From Burkholderiales bacterium (GTDB lineage Bacteria > Pseudomonadota > Gammaproteobacteria > Burkholderiales > Burkholderiaceae_D): a stretch of DNA of 64,000 nucleotides. Location of the stretch: contig JACOUL010000004.1 in assembly GCA_016177875.1 (NCBI GenBank), positions 1 to 64,000 on the forward strand, read 5' to 3'. The notes under the pieces are model-generated. The model did not search any database, was not told the origin of the DNA, and saw only the letters and a list, made by a program, of their open reading frames with translations. Shown here piece after piece: positions 1 to 8,684 of the stretch. Positions within the stretch are counted from its first letter, which is position 1, and each line of letters begins with the position of its first letter. A program made the position numbers and the translations under genes.

Positions 1-57
1 CAACCCGGCACGGGCGACAGTTGCCATTTCTGCACGATCTGCGGTACGCTTATTCAT
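1..57 (-). CDS. 5' end of an unidentified gene (truncated by window edge)
   Basis: Nineteen codons are open from an ATG at 57 on the minus strand to the window edge (MNKRTADRAEMATVARAGL). A strong purine-rich ribosome binding site (GGAGGAAG) sits just upstream of the ATG, which is the main reason to call a real start. It lies downstream of the decayed sulfate-binding gene on the same strand. The product cannot be named from 19 residues. Confidence 0.4.
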   Translation of the reverse strand, partial: MNKRTADRAEMATVARAGL

Positions 58-134
58 GACTTCCTCCCTCATTCAGATTGTTCTCGAAACTCAATCTTGG
101 CACGTTGATGCCGTACCGAGTGGGGAAGTCCCTT

Positions 135-574
135 TTATTCGATCGCAAGAATCGCTTCGTTTTCCCATGCCAGCAACACGTCGCCAATACCGCGCTCGAC
201 AAAAGTGGTCGTCGCACCGCGCGCGCCCGATTCAAGTACCGGCACATTTCTAAACAACTTCCTCACGAATTGCCTAACAAACCTTTCTCGGCAATGGCAT
301 CGATGTCATACGCTAAAGCGAGCGTAACCACATCCGCGCCCAGGCCATCGATCACTGAACGCGCTTGTTTCCCGGACCCGCCGTGCGACTGTTTGATCTT
401 AAGTTCGTTGCCCGTTTGCGCTTTCCAGTACTTGGCAAAAACCTGATTGAAGTCTTGATACAACTCGCGAGTCGGATCGTAGGAGACATTCAGCAGCGAG
501 ACTTCCGCCGCCTGCGCCGAAGAGACGGCAAGCGCCAACGTGCCTGCCCAAAGCAGAATTTTTTGAAGCGACAT
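135..574 (-). pseudogene. sbp: Sulfate ABC transporter substrate-binding protein, decayed
   Basis: The first 103 codons (574 down to 263) encode a signal peptide ending in AQA and the start of a periplasmic sulfate-binding protein ([18 protein letters not shown], then [19 protein letters not shown]). The frame then stops. In the next frame, from about 269 down to 135, the family's later motif resumes ([18 protein letters not shown], then [20 protein letters not shown]) and stops again. The family is about 330 residues long, so a large central block and the C-terminus are missing and the join is out of frame. No permease or ATPase genes follow within the window. Both halves match the Sbp family clearly; the internal deletion is inferred from the expected order of motifs. 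Confidence 0.85.
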
Positions 575-680
575 TTGTATTCCTCCTAGCTGTTTCGAAG
601 GAATGCAGGTTAACCAAGCGGCGTCGGAAATAGAACGAATACTTTCGCAGTACCTTATGCGTTTTATGCAGAGAGCATAT

Positions 681-1076
681 TCATCGCAGAAGCGGGAGCA
701 CGATTACTCCCCATGTAGCGGCTGCGATGGTTATCGCGAGGAATACTGCGGCGCTGCCAAAGTCTTTCGCATTTTTTGACAGTGGATGGCGCTCCAAGGA
801 CACGCGATCGACGATGGCCTCGATCGCGGAATTGATCAGCTCGACGATCAGCACCAGAAGCAGCACGCTAATCAGCAGCAATTTTTCCAGTGCTGTTATC
901 TTCAGCAATAGAGCAATCACCATCGCAGGGATAACGACAAACAATTCTTGGCGAAATGCATGCTCGCTTTTCCAAGCGGATTGAAATCCCTGAATTGAAT
1001 AACCGACGGCTGAGACGACGCGCTTTAATCCGCTTTTACTCTTGAACTCACTGACTGCAGGTTCCGGCGTAGACAT
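681..1076 (-). CDS. dgkA: Diacylglycerol kinase
   Basis: A small integral-membrane kinase that phosphorylates diacylglycerol to phosphatidic acid at the inner membrane, recycling lipid by-products of envelope synthesis. The protein has 131 residues, close to the 122 of E. coli DgkA. It carries the family signature [13 protein letters not shown] followed by [11 protein letters not shown], and three hydrophobic segments: about 45-65, 66-85 and 110-130. It stands alone on the minus strand, divergent from the IclR regulator. Confidence 0.93.
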   Translation of the reverse strand: MSTPEPAVSEFKSKSGLKRVVSAVGYSIQGFQSAWKSEHAFRQELFVVIPAMVIALLLKITALEKLLLISVLLLVLIVELINSAIEAIVDRVSLERHPLSKNAKDFGSAAVFLAITIAAATWGVIVLPLLR

Positions 1077-1210
1077 AGATACTGGAAGAAGAAAATGAAA
1101 GGATCAAATGCGCAGCCGATGATACTCCAAAGTTGCATTGATATATTGGGCTTTGGGTCCTTTACGGCCTTTTTGATTTTTTCACATTATGGTATAAAGA
1201 TGTTCTTGGA

Positions 1211-2014
1211 ATGCATTTTCATGTTATGAAACCCGAAGCACCTATTGAAACAGAAAAGACGTCGATCCAAGTGATCGAACGCATGGTAGCGCTGTTGGAT
1301 GCGCTTGCCTTCCAACCAGATCCCGTCAGCTTAAAAGATCTTTCGGCGACAACCGGCCTTCATCCCTCCACTGCACACCGCATTCTGAATGACTTAGTCA
1401 TGAAACGTTTTGTCGATCGGGCCGAACCCGGCTCATATCGGCTCGGCATGCGGCTACTGGAACTAGGGAATATCGTCAAAAGCCGTTTGGACGTTCGCGA
1501 AGCGGCCTTGGAATTTATGCGCAACTTGCATCGCAAAACCAGCCAAACAGTGAATCTATCGGTGCGCCAAGGCGATGAAATTGTCTACATCGACCGCGCA
1601 TTTTCGGAACGCTCAGGAATGCAGGTGGTACGGGCAATCGGTGGACGGGCGCCTTTGCATCTGACCTCTACAGGCAAACTTTTTTTGTCGATGGACGATC
1701 CGAAGACTGTTCGTGCTTATGCGACTCGTACCGGCCTTGCCGGACATAATAAAAATTCCATCACCGATCTCGGGAAACTGGAGCGCGAATTGAGTCTCGT
1801 GCGTGCGCGCGGCTATGCGCGCGATAACGAAGAACTGGAGTTGGGTGTACGCTGCATGGCTGCCGGGATACGTGACGACTCCGGACGCTTGATCGCTGGG
1901 TTGTCGATCTCCGCGCCGGCGGACCGACTGCAAGAAGAATGGTTGGAAGACTTGATCGGCACCGCGAATCAGATTTCCGCGGTGTTGGGTTATACCCAAA
2001 AGGGAGCTGACTAG
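1211..2014 (+). CDS. IclR-family transcriptional regulator
   Basis: A 267-residue DNA-binding regulator. An N-terminal winged helix-turn-helix (about 20-80, with LKDLSATTGLHPSTAHRILN) is followed by an IclR effector-binding domain (about 95-255, with the typical GxRCMAAGIRD and AGLSISAPADR segments). IclR proteins act as dimers controlling catabolic or stress genes, often repressing; the ligand and targets cannot be read here. The end overlaps the stop of the convergent pbpG gene by four bases. Another ATG six codons in (MKPEAP) could also be the start. Confidence 0.9.
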   Translation: MHFHVMKPEAPIETEKTSIQVIERMVALLDALAFQPDPVSLKDLSATTGLHPSTAHRILNDLVMKRFVDRAEPGSYRLGMRLLELGNIVKSRLDVREAALEFMRNLHRKTSQTVNLSVRQGDEIVYIDRAFSERSGMQVVRAIGGRAPLHLTSTGKLFLSMDDPKTVRAYATRTGLAGHNKNSITDLGKLERELSLVRARGYARDNEELELGVRCMAAGIRDDSGRLIAGLSISAPADRLQEEWLEDLIGTANQISAVLGYTQKGAD

Positions 2015-3123
2015 GAAACCTTGCCGGCCAGTCGATTCTTCGACATGGTTTGCGGTTTCAATGCTTCCAGCCATTTGCGAATCCGGCTGGCATCGGCTAG
2101 GCGCGATTGCTTGCCTTTCGAATCCAAAAATATCATCACAACCGCCCGTCCTTCGATCATTGCTTGCATGACGAGGCAACGGCCCGCTTCGGAAATGTAG
2201 CCGGTCTTTTGCAATCCAATTTCCCACGCAGGATTGGAAACAAGATGATTGGTATTCTTGTAATGAAGCGGACGGCCACCTGTTTCAACCACGTATTCCG
2301 TGTCCGTCGAATACTGGCACAAGACTGGATACCGCTGCGCTGCCGTCACTAACTTGGCCAAGTCACGTGCGCTCGCGACATTTGAACTCGACAGACCATT
2401 TGAATCGACGAATCGCGTATCCAACATACCTAAAGATCTCGCTTTTGCATTCATCCCCGCGACAAAAGCAGGAAGGCCGCCCGGATAGTAACGCCCCAAT
2501 GCGGAAGCAGCACGATTTTCCGAACTCATCAATGCAAGATGCAGCATCGTGGCACGTGAAAGTTGGGTGCCGACTTTCAGGCGAGAGCCGCTGTTTTTCA
2601 GGCGGTCTACATCTTCTTCCGAGATCTCCAGTATTTCATCCATATTCTGATGAGATTCGATGACTACCAATGCCGTCATCAATTTTGTGATGGAGGCGAT
2701 CGGCAACGCAACGCCGGCATTCTTTTCAAACAGCACTTCAGAACTGGTTTGATCTACTACCAATGCGACATTGGATTTCAAGTCGAGCGGATCGCGTGTG
2801 GAATTGAGGCCGGCTAAGTCGCCTGCCGTCGGCGCTGGCGGCACGGCAGGAATAACCGGCCGATATGCCACACGCTGATACATCACCTTGCGTTTTCCAC
2901 GCACCAAAACGACGCGTTTAACGAGTTTTTCACGTGAGTCTAAGGAAGCATTCGCACGCGCCACGCGCTTACGCGTGACCGCCTTGCGTTTAACGGCATG
3001 TTTTTTAGCGACTGTCTTTTTCGACCGGGCAGTTGTTCCCGCTTCATTGGCTGCCGTCGCATTAGATGCGGCTAAGCAAATGAAGAGTATCGAAAACAAA
3101 ATCCCCAGCGCTGACTTCGCCAT
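2011..3123 (-). CDS. pbpG: D-alanyl-D-alanine endopeptidase (PBP7-type)
   Basis: A periplasmic S11-family serine peptidase that cleaves D-Ala-meso-DAP cross-links in peptidoglycan. All three penicillin-binding motifs are present: SITK with nucleophile Ser144, SEN at 201-203, and KTG at 306-308. The first 25 residues form a signal peptide. They are followed by a strikingly lysine/arginine-rich stretch (about 33-80) before the catalytic domain, making the protein longer (370 residues) than E. coli PbpG (about 310). The basic stretch may bind the cell wall or nucleic acids, which is inference. It is convergent with the IclR gene. Confidence 0.9.
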   Translation of the reverse strand: MAKSALGILFSILFICLAASNATAANEAGTTARSKKTVAKKHAVKRKAVTRKRVARANASLDSREKLVKRVVLVRGKRKVMYQRVAYRPVIPAVPPAPTAGDLAGLNSTRDPLDLKSNVALVVDQTSSEVLFEKNAGVALPIASITKLMTALVVIESHQNMDEILEISEEDVDRLKNSGSRLKVGTQLSRATMLHLALMSSENRAASALGRYYPGGLPAFVAGMNAKARSLGMLDTRFVDSNGLSSSNVASARDLAKLVTAAQRYPVLCQYSTDTEYVVETGGRPLHYKNTNHLVSNPAWEIGLQKTGYISEAGRCLVMQAMIEGRAVVMIFLDSKGKQSRLADASRIRKWLEALKPQTMSKNRLAGKVS

Positions 3124-3674
3124 TGTTGTACCCCTGAACTTCTTGCCGATGAAATGGAATTGCAGTGTAGCAAAACGATGAAAATCTGCAAGAGAATTAG
3201 GATGTTAGGTGATGTAATTAAACAATATTCTAGAAAGAAAAGTTTTTTAGCATGCAAAAAGATTAATCCGAGAATCAAGGCTCGTCTTGATTTTCATAAG
3301 ATCTTGAAAAGAGTCATTTCTCTTTTCCTGACGAAAACCAAGCTTTTCAGCTGCCTCTTTCCGGAATTCTTAAAAATGTGGCTTAAGCGCTTCACCTGGT
3401 ATTTCTACGGTAAACGGTAAAAACACGCGAAAAATTGAGATTGCGCAATTAAAAAAATGCCGAACGGCAGCACAATGATTTTCTGACAACTCACTCGGGA
3501 AAATCCTACCTAGACCCCTGAATTTCCCTTACCCTCTCTATGAAAATCAATGTAGGCAAACTTGGCGAGGCAACAGAAAGTTACCAAGAGGTGTACTTGA
3601 AAAATTAAAAAAATTGAAACAGAATCATTGTTGTTTTTACAAATAAGCTCATAATGCAGCGCAACAAAAAGCGC
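3124..3674. other. AT-rich intergenic region upstream of the phasin gene
   Basis: About 550 bases with no convincing gene. A plus-strand open frame at 3154-3420 has no ribosome binding site, a lysine-rich nonspecific composition and no recognisable motif. A small imperfect hairpin (AATCAAG / CTTGATT, 3273-3292) is the only structure noted. The region presumably carries the pbpG promoter and upstream control of the phasin gene. Confidence 0.5.
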
Positions 3675-3702
3675 TTGACATGCAGAATTTAATCCCTAAA
3701 AT
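3675..3702 (+). promoter_or_regulatory. Sigma-70-type promoter of the phasin gene
   Basis: A perfect -35 (TTGACA, 3675-3680) and a good -10 (TAAAAT, 3697-3702) are separated by 16 bases and lie about 80 bases before the phasin start. Just downstream, 3708-3725 holds an imperfect palindrome (ATTGT ... ACAAT around TGCGGTGC). It could be a PhaR-type operator, since PhaR represses phasin genes in other PHB producers; that part is inference. Confidence 0.6.
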
Positions 3703-3779
3703 TGGCATTGTTGCGGTGCACAATGTCGTTTGAAAAATTTTTGACCACCCTTTCCATTTATTTAATTTAGGAGAAAATA

Positions 3780-4343
3780 ATGTTTACCACCCCAGAACAA
3801 TTTACTGCTGCTACTAAGGCCAACTTCGAAGCGCAAATCGCCCTGATCACTGCCCTGACCAACAAAGCTTTTGAAAGCGTCGAGAAACTGGTCGACCTGA
3901 ACATCAACGCAGCCAAGACTTCGATTGAAGAGTCCAACTCCGCTGCCAAGCAATTGCTGTCCGCTAAAGATCCGCAAGAATTCTTCAAGGTCAGCGCTGA
4001 ACAAGCTCAGCCGAACGCCGAGAAAGCAATCGCTTACGGCCGTCACGTTGCTACCATCGCTTCCGCTGCTCAAGCCGAGTTTTCCAAAGCGGCTGAAGAG
4101 CAAGTCGCTGAAGCTAACCGTAAGGTTCTGGCCCTGATCGAAGAAGCCAGCAAAAATGCACCGGCTGGTTCCGAAAATCTGGTTTCCATGGTCAAGTCCG
4201 CCATCGGCACCGCTAACGCCAGCTACGAGCAATTGGCCAAGACTTCCAAGCAAGCTGTTGAGACGTTGGAAGCCAACTTGAACAACGCAGTTAGCCAAAT
4301 GACCCAAGCTACTGCTAAAGCAACTGCCAAAGCTAAGAAGTAA
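3780..4343 (+). CDS. phaP: Phasin family protein (PHB granule coat)
   Basis: Phasins coat polyhydroxybutyrate granules in the cytoplasm, limiting coalescence and tuning granule size. The 187-residue protein starts MFTTPEQFTAATKANFEAQI, typical of the Burkholderiales phasin_2 family. It is almost wholly amphipathic alpha-helix rich in Ala, Glu, Lys and Gln, and ends in an alanine/lysine tail. An AGGAGA ribosome binding site precedes the ATG. Codon use is strongly biased, suggesting high expression. The gene stands alone between its own promoter and a repeat array plus terminator. The intracellular PHB depolymerase in this window at 28.8 kb belongs to the same storage pathway. Confidence 0.93.
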   Translation: MFTTPEQFTAATKANFEAQIALITALTNKAFESVEKLVDLNINAAKTSIEESNSAAKQLLSAKDPQEFFKVSAEQAQPNAEKAIAYGRHVATIASAAQAEFSKAAEEQVAEANRKVLALIEEASKNAPAGSENLVSMVKSAIGTANASYEQLAKTSKQAVETLEANLNNAVSQMTQATAKATAKAKK

Positions 4344-4353
4344 TTCCGGCCGA

Positions 4354-4452
4354 AGCCAGTAAGTAGCCAGTAAGTAGCCAGTAAGTAGCCAGTAAGTAGC
4401 CAGTAAGTAGCCAGTAAGTAGCCAGTAAGTAGCCAGTAAGTAGCCAGTAAGT
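4354..4452. repeat. Nine perfect tandem copies of an 11-bp repeat
   Basis: The unit AGCCAGTAAGT is repeated nine times without a mismatch. The array lies between the phasin stop codon and its terminator, so it is transcribed as 3' untranslated RNA. Because 11 is not a multiple of three, each strand passes through all frames: the plus strand has stops in every frame and the minus strand has none. Perfect identity suggests recent slippage expansion. Confidence 0.97.
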
Positions 4453-4457
4453 ACACG

Positions 4458-4495
4458 GGGCCGGTTGGTATCTACCAACCGGCCCTGATCTTTTT
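4458..4495 (+). terminator. Rho-independent terminator after the phasin gene
   Basis: A perfect 13-bp stem (GGGCCGGTTGGTA, 4458-4470, with its complement 4473-4485), a very short 2-base gap and a T-rich tail (ATCTTTTT). It can serve the phasin transcript. In the minus direction it would lie upstream of nothing, because the DUF349 gene ends at 4505 and so could also use it. Confidence 0.85.
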
Positions 4496-4504
4496 GCGAT
4501 TACA

Positions 4505-7051
4505 TTATTGTGGGCGGCAATGTGCGATCAAGCGGTCGACACGTGCCTGCAATTCGTTATCGGCGAAAGCCGACAATCTAACGAGCTCGCAAAATCCCCC
4601 CATTCCTTTTTCCTGACTTTGCGGCTTTTGGCCCGCCTTCAATGCGGACTGCAGCACCTCGACCTGCAATTGCATCCTTTCGCGCGCCGACTCTGCCGGA
4701 CTGTCTAAACCAGTCGCGATTTCCAAGCGCAGTAGCTCATGCATCAAAGCTGAACGATTAAGTGCAGCGGAGCGGGTTGCCTGCTGATCGCATGATTGGG
4801 CTGCGCCAAATGCAGTCTGGAATCGCACCTGCAAAGTACGCTCAAGCTCGGCCGGCGTAGCGGGCGTGGAATTAAAGTCGGCTGCCAGCCGATCCAATGC
4901 TGCAGATTGTATTGGGGCGTCTGCACCTAGGCTTTTTTCAAGCGAACGACATGCATCCAGCATGGCGCAAAAAACATCCCATTGCGCCGATAATTTTGCG
5001 CGGCCCATTGCGTCCAGCTGTTTGCGCAATTGCTCAACTGCCTTGTGATAGCGCGCTTCGGTTTGCCGCTCGACTGCGCGCGGCACCGCGCCGATCCTGT
5101 CCCAATTTCCGGTGGCTTCACGCAGCACTTGGCGAACTTGAGTTTCATCACTATTTTGAACTGTCTCCAAGCGCTCGCACCAGCCGAGTTTTTCTTTTAA
5201 ATGTCCCTGGCGTTCCGCGTCGGCCGCATGCACGGCGTCTTTACGTGCCGCAAAGGCTTTCCCGCATGCGTCTCGAAAACGCTGCCAAAGCGCTTGCTCT
5301 TCTTGACGCTCCAACGGCATTGTCTTTGCGTACAGCTGCCACCGCTCCTGCAACTGATGCAATGCTTCCGGGGTGGTACGGTCGCGCGGGTCAAGACGGG
5401 TGGCTTCGGCAATTAATTGCTCTCGCTGAGCGGCTTCTCGCCGGCGAACCTCATTCAACGGCTCTGACAACGATTGTATTGCGGTCTGAAACTCCGCATC
5501 TAAACGCTTCTTTTCTTTTCGATCCATTGCGCCTAGACGCTGCCAAGCCTGACGATGTCGATCAAGAGTGACGGCGATCGACTTCCAATCAACTGCATCG
5601 CCGTCGATCTGCGTCGAAAGCTTTTTTAGTTCGCCGATCACACTCTGGGCTTTGACCGCATTTTGCTGCCGCTCTTCCGCCAAGTGTTTAAAATGCGCCG
5701 CTGCCGGTGCATACGCCGTGCTGCAGGCTTGATCGAACCGCTGCCAAAGATCTTTGTTAGCCGGGCCGGCGGAAACATCGAGCGATTTCCAGCGCTCACG
5801 CAAGCTGCCGATTTTTTTGGCAAGTTCTGCAGGTGCCAACTCCTGTGACGGCAGCGATTCTGCAGCATGAACAAGCTCCTCACGCGAAACATGACCACCC
5901 CATTTTGCCCAACCTTGCAACCTCGCGAGTTCTGCTCGTGCGCGAGACAAGCGCGCAGCTTGATTCGCGGGAAGCGAATTCGGTTTCAAATCCAACGACC
6001 GTATTGTCTTGTCATGCTCTGCGGCCAGCTGCAATGTGCCCTCTTGTAGGGCCAGCTCCATTTGCTCCAAGATTTGCGCAACTTGCTGCTGCATTCCTTG
6101 CGCCGGCTTCTTGGACTCTTGCCGCCGCGATTTGAGCGCCTCCGACGTACGGATTAACAATGCATCGAAACGTATCTGCAGCGGCGCCATAATCGCAGGA
6201 TCAGGCAGCGAAGGCAAAGCTTTCCATTCGCGCTGAAGCGTCTCGGCTTTCAACAACGCCGGATCGCCTCCCTCCCATTCCGACAATTTCCGCATTCGAC
6301 TTTCGCAGGCCTCCTGATGTTGGGCACGCGACTGCAAGGACTGCTTCAAACGTGCCGCAGTTTGCTCAAACGCGGCGAAAAGATTTTTCGGCAAAGACGA
6401 CGACTCTCGCGCGGTGCGGTAAGAGGACATTCTGGCTTCGATCGTCGCTACTTTCTCGGCGGCGCCGCTGAGAAAATCTTGCGTTTCGATCGCAGCAAGC
6501 GTACGTAATTCACTCAATGCATCGAGCACCGATCGTTGTAACGCTGCCTGCGCCTGCAAGCGATCGGTCAATTTTATGCGCACCGCGTCGAACGCCGCTT
6601 TGGCCGAATCCGATACATCGGATATGGCTTCCCACATCTTGTCCAATTCGCTGACTTGGTTCGGCAAAAGCCTAAAATCGGCCACTAATGCTTGTGCCTT
6701 CTGCATACATTGATCGGCTTGGCGCGCAGCGTTCTCCTGCCTTTCGATTGCATCCAACCGTGCCTGCATCAATTTGGCAACGCGCCGGTCGGTATTGCGC
6801 ATGGCTTCCAAGCTTCTCTCGACCCCAGTCTTAGTTTGCACTACCTGTGCTGCCTGCAAACGCACATCGGCAAATTCGCATTTCAACAAAAAGTCGACGA
6901 CAGTTGTTTCGTCATTGGCCAAAGTGGACAACTGGGCAATGGCAGCTTGCTTACGTTGCGCTAAGTCGGCGGCCGTAATCGCAGAAGGTACTGACGAATT
7001 AGAAACGACGCCGACTATATTGTCAGTGCGCTTGCGAAAGAGATCGAACAT
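4505..7051 (-). CDS. DUF349 repeat protein
   Basis: A large cytoplasmic protein of about 848 residues built from repeated DUF349 helical units, each with the pattern 'LW..F..AC..A' (for example DLWQRFDQACSTAYAP, QALWQRFRDACGKAFA). The sequence is highly charged and predicted coiled coil. The function of this family is unknown. The start was placed at MFDLFRKRTDN (7051); an in-frame ATG eight codons upstream is possible but less like family members. It is divergent from urtA and convergent with the phasin gene. Confidence 0.85.
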   Translation of the reverse strand: MFDLFRKRTDNIVGVVSNSSVPSAITAADLAQRKQAAIAQLSTLANDETTVVDFLLKCEFADVRLQAAQVVQTKTGVERSLEAMRNTDRRVAKLMQARLDAIERQENAARQADQCMQKAQALVADFRLLPNQVSELDKMWEAISDVSDSAKAAFDAVRIKLTDRLQAQAALQRSVLDALSELRTLAAIETQDFLSGAAEKVATIEARMSSYRTARESSSLPKNLFAAFEQTAARLKQSLQSRAQHQEACESRMRKLSEWEGGDPALLKAETLQREWKALPSLPDPAIMAPLQIRFDALLIRTSEALKSRRQESKKPAQGMQQQVAQILEQMELALQEGTLQLAAEHDKTIRSLDLKPNSLPANQAARLSRARAELARLQGWAKWGGHVSREELVHAAESLPSQELAPAELAKKIGSLRERWKSLDVSAGPANKDLWQRFDQACSTAYAPAAAHFKHLAEERQQNAVKAQSVIGELKKLSTQIDGDAVDWKSIAVTLDRHRQAWQRLGAMDRKEKKRLDAEFQTAIQSLSEPLNEVRRREAAQREQLIAEATRLDPRDRTTPEALHQLQERWQLYAKTMPLERQEEQALWQRFRDACGKAFAARKDAVHAADAERQGHLKEKLGWCERLETVQNSDETQVRQVLREATGNWDRIGAVPRAVERQTEARYHKAVEQLRKQLDAMGRAKLSAQWDVFCAMLDACRSLEKSLGADAPIQSAALDRLAADFNSTPATPAELERTLQVRFQTAFGAAQSCDQQATRSAALNRSALMHELLRLEIATGLDSPAESARERMQLQVEVLQSALKAGQKPQSQEKGMGGFCELVRLSAFADNELQARVDRLIAHCRPQ

Positions 7052-7253
7052 GGTGCAATCCAAAATAGCTGGCAAAGGCCTTCATCATAACAAGCCCGAC
7101 GCAAGAATTCGAATGAATACCTATTTAGTGCAAATTCTTGCCATCGCGCTCGCCTCCTCAACGAGCGCCTCATAGATCGCACCATGAAAAAGCAAAAAAC
7201 CCTTCGCGCGACATTGAAACGCACCAACGGATAGCGTTTAAGCACCAAAACAA

Positions 7254-7271
7254 AGCACCCAAATTGGGGCG
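7254..7271 (+). promoter_or_regulatory. Candidate NtrC-type enhancer site before urtA
   Basis: AGCACC at 7254-7259 and GGGGCG at 7266-7271 approximate the inverted NtrC half-sites (TGCACC / GGTGCA). More GCACCA half-sites occur just upstream, near 7221 and 7242. The match is partial and the distance to the -24 element is short, so this is a suggestion only. Confidence 0.35.
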
Positions 7272-7298
7272 TCGCACGAAAAACTGGCGCAAAGCGGA

Positions 7299-7314
7299 TG
7301 GCATGCATTCTGCT
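7299..7314 (+). promoter_or_regulatory. Sigma-54 promoter of the urea transporter operon
   Basis: TGGCATGCATTCTGCT matches the sigma-54 consensus TGGCACG-N4-TTGCW at all but two defined positions. The invariant GG (7300-7301) and GC (7312-7313) are correctly spaced. It lies about 60 bases before the urtA start. Sigma-54 control of urea uptake under nitrogen limitation is known in other bacteria. Confidence 0.65.
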
Positions 7315-7372
7315 AATCATTGTCTGCGAGTCATCGCACTCCACTTAATCCCTCTAAACAAAGGAGCAACAC

Positions 7373-8626
7373 ATGTTTCGTCGCACCCTTTTGAAGGCGA
7401 CCGCAGTCGGCGCGGTGACCCTGGCTACGGCCGGCTGGCTGCAGCAAGCTGTCGCCGCCGATACCATCAAAGTAGGCATTCTCCATTCGCTGTCGGGCAC
7501 GATGGCAATTTCGGAAACGTCGCTGAAAGACGTGGCACTGATGACGATCGAAGAGATCAACGCCAAGGGCGGCGTGATGGGCAAGAAGCTCGAGCCGGTC
7601 GTGGTCGATCCGGCTTCCAACTGGCCGCTGTTTGCCGAAAAAGCACGTCAACTGGTCACCAAGGACAAAGTCGCTGTCGTATTCGGCTGCTGGACTTCGG
7701 TTTCGCGTAAATCGGTTCTGCCGGTCTTCAAAGAATTGAACAGCCTGTTGTTCTATCCGGTGCAGTATGAAGGTGAAGAACTCGAGAAGAATGTGTTCTA
7801 CACCGGCGCGGCGCCCAATCAGCAAGCGATTCCTGCAGTTGAGTATTTGATGTCTAAAGAAGGCGGCGGCGCCAAGCGCTTCGTCCTCCTGGGCACCGAC
7901 TATGTGTATCCGCGCACGACCAACAAGATCCTGCGCGCCTTCCTGAAGTCCAAGGGCGTTGACGAGAAGGATATCGACGAGGTCTACACGCCGTTCGGCC
8001 ACTCCGACTATCAAACCATCGTTGCCAACATCAAGAAATTCTCCTCCGGCGGCAAGACTGCTGTGATCTCCACCATCAACGGCGACTCCAACGTGCCCTT
8101 CTACAAAGAATTGGGCAATGCCGGCTTGAAAGCAACCAACGTACCTGTCGTGGCATTCTCGGTGGGTGAAGAAGAATTGCGCGGTGTAGACACCAAGCCG
8201 CTGCTCGGCCACCTGGCCGCATGGAACTACTTCCAGTCCGTGAAAAATCCGGCGAACGAAGCCTTCATCAAGCAATGGAAAGCCTATGCTAAGGCCAAGA
8301 AGCTGCCGAATGCCGATACCGTCGTAACGAACGACCCGATGGAAGCGACTTACGTCGGCATCCATATGTGGAAGCAAGCTGTTGAAAAAGCCAAGTCGAC
8401 CGATACCGACAAAGTTATCGCAGCCATGGGCGGCCAAACCTTCAAGGCGCCGTCCGGCTTCGCACTGACTATGGATGCAACCAACCACCATCTGCATAAG
8501 CCGGTGATGATCGGCGAGATCAAGCCTGACGGTCAATTCAATGTCGTGTGGAAGACCAAAGGCCCGATCCGCGCTCAACCGTGGAGCCCCTTCATTGCAG
8601 GTAACGAAGGCAAGCAAAAAATGTAA
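7373..8626 (+). CDS. urtA: Urea ABC transporter, substrate-binding protein
   Basis: The periplasmic urea receptor of the high-affinity UrtABCDE importer. The 417-residue protein begins with an export signal (about 1-29) in which FRRTLLK resembles a twin-arginine motif. The family-typical mature start follows (TIKVGILHSLSGTMAISE), with later VVFGCWTSVSRKSVLPVF and FYPVQYEGEE, characteristic of UrtA/AmiC-type binders. An AAAGGAG ribosome binding site precedes the ATG. It is the first gene of the urea block, followed by a hairpin and a terminator that probably let it be made in excess over the membrane parts. Confidence 0.96.
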   Translation: MFRRTLLKATAVGAVTLATAGWLQQAVAADTIKVGILHSLSGTMAISETSLKDVALMTIEEINAKGGVMGKKLEPVVVDPASNWPLFAEKARQLVTKDKVAVVFGCWTSVSRKSVLPVFKELNSLLFYPVQYEGEELEKNVFYTGAAPNQQAIPAVEYLMSKEGGGAKRFVLLGTDYVYPRTTNKILRAFLKSKGVDEKDIDEVYTPFGHSDYQTIVANIKKFSSGGKTAVISTINGDSNVPFYKELGNAGLKATNVPVVAFSVGEEELRGVDTKPLLGHLAAWNYFQSVKNPANEAFIKQWKAYAKAKKLPNADTVVTNDPMEATYVGIHMWKQAVEKAKSTDTDKVIAAMGGQTFKAPSGFALTMDATNHHLHKPVMIGEIKPDGQFNVVWKTKGPIRAQPWSPFIAGNEGKQKM

Positions 8627-8642
8627 GAAGGTGCAATGCGAT

Positions 8643-8672
8643 AAAGGCCTTTCTTCGTATAGAAAGGCCTTT
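8643..8672 (+). other. Perfect 12-bp hairpin in the urtA-urtB gap
   Basis: AAAGGCCTTTCT (8643-8654) pairs perfectly with 8661-8672 around a 6-base loop. There is no T-run after it, so it is not itself a terminator. It sits 16 bases after the urtA stop and could protect the urtA message from 3' exonucleases. Confidence 0.7.
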
Positions 8673-8684
8673 AAGAGAAGTTTG

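Noticed and set aside
3154..3420. 88-codon plus-strand open frame in the pbpG-phasin gap
   Set aside because: No ribosome binding site, basic and nonspecific composition, AT-rich region where chance frames rich in Lys are expected.
4354..4452. Possible CRISPR array
   Set aside because: The repeats are 11 bp and directly contiguous with no spacers, so it is a simple tandem array.
3762..4478. Long minus-strand open frame (238 codons) opposite the phasin gene
   Set aside because: Its N-terminal part is just the 11-bp repeat read backwards (LLATYWLLTGY units) and the rest is antisense to a well-supported phasin gene.
4897..5571. 224-codon plus-strand open frame
   Set aside because: Antisense to the DUF349 gene, with no ribosome binding site and no recognisable domain.
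7331..8617. 428-codon minus-strand open frame
   Set aside because: It is the antisense of urtA, which is clearly coding; the mirror frame is open only because of codon bias.
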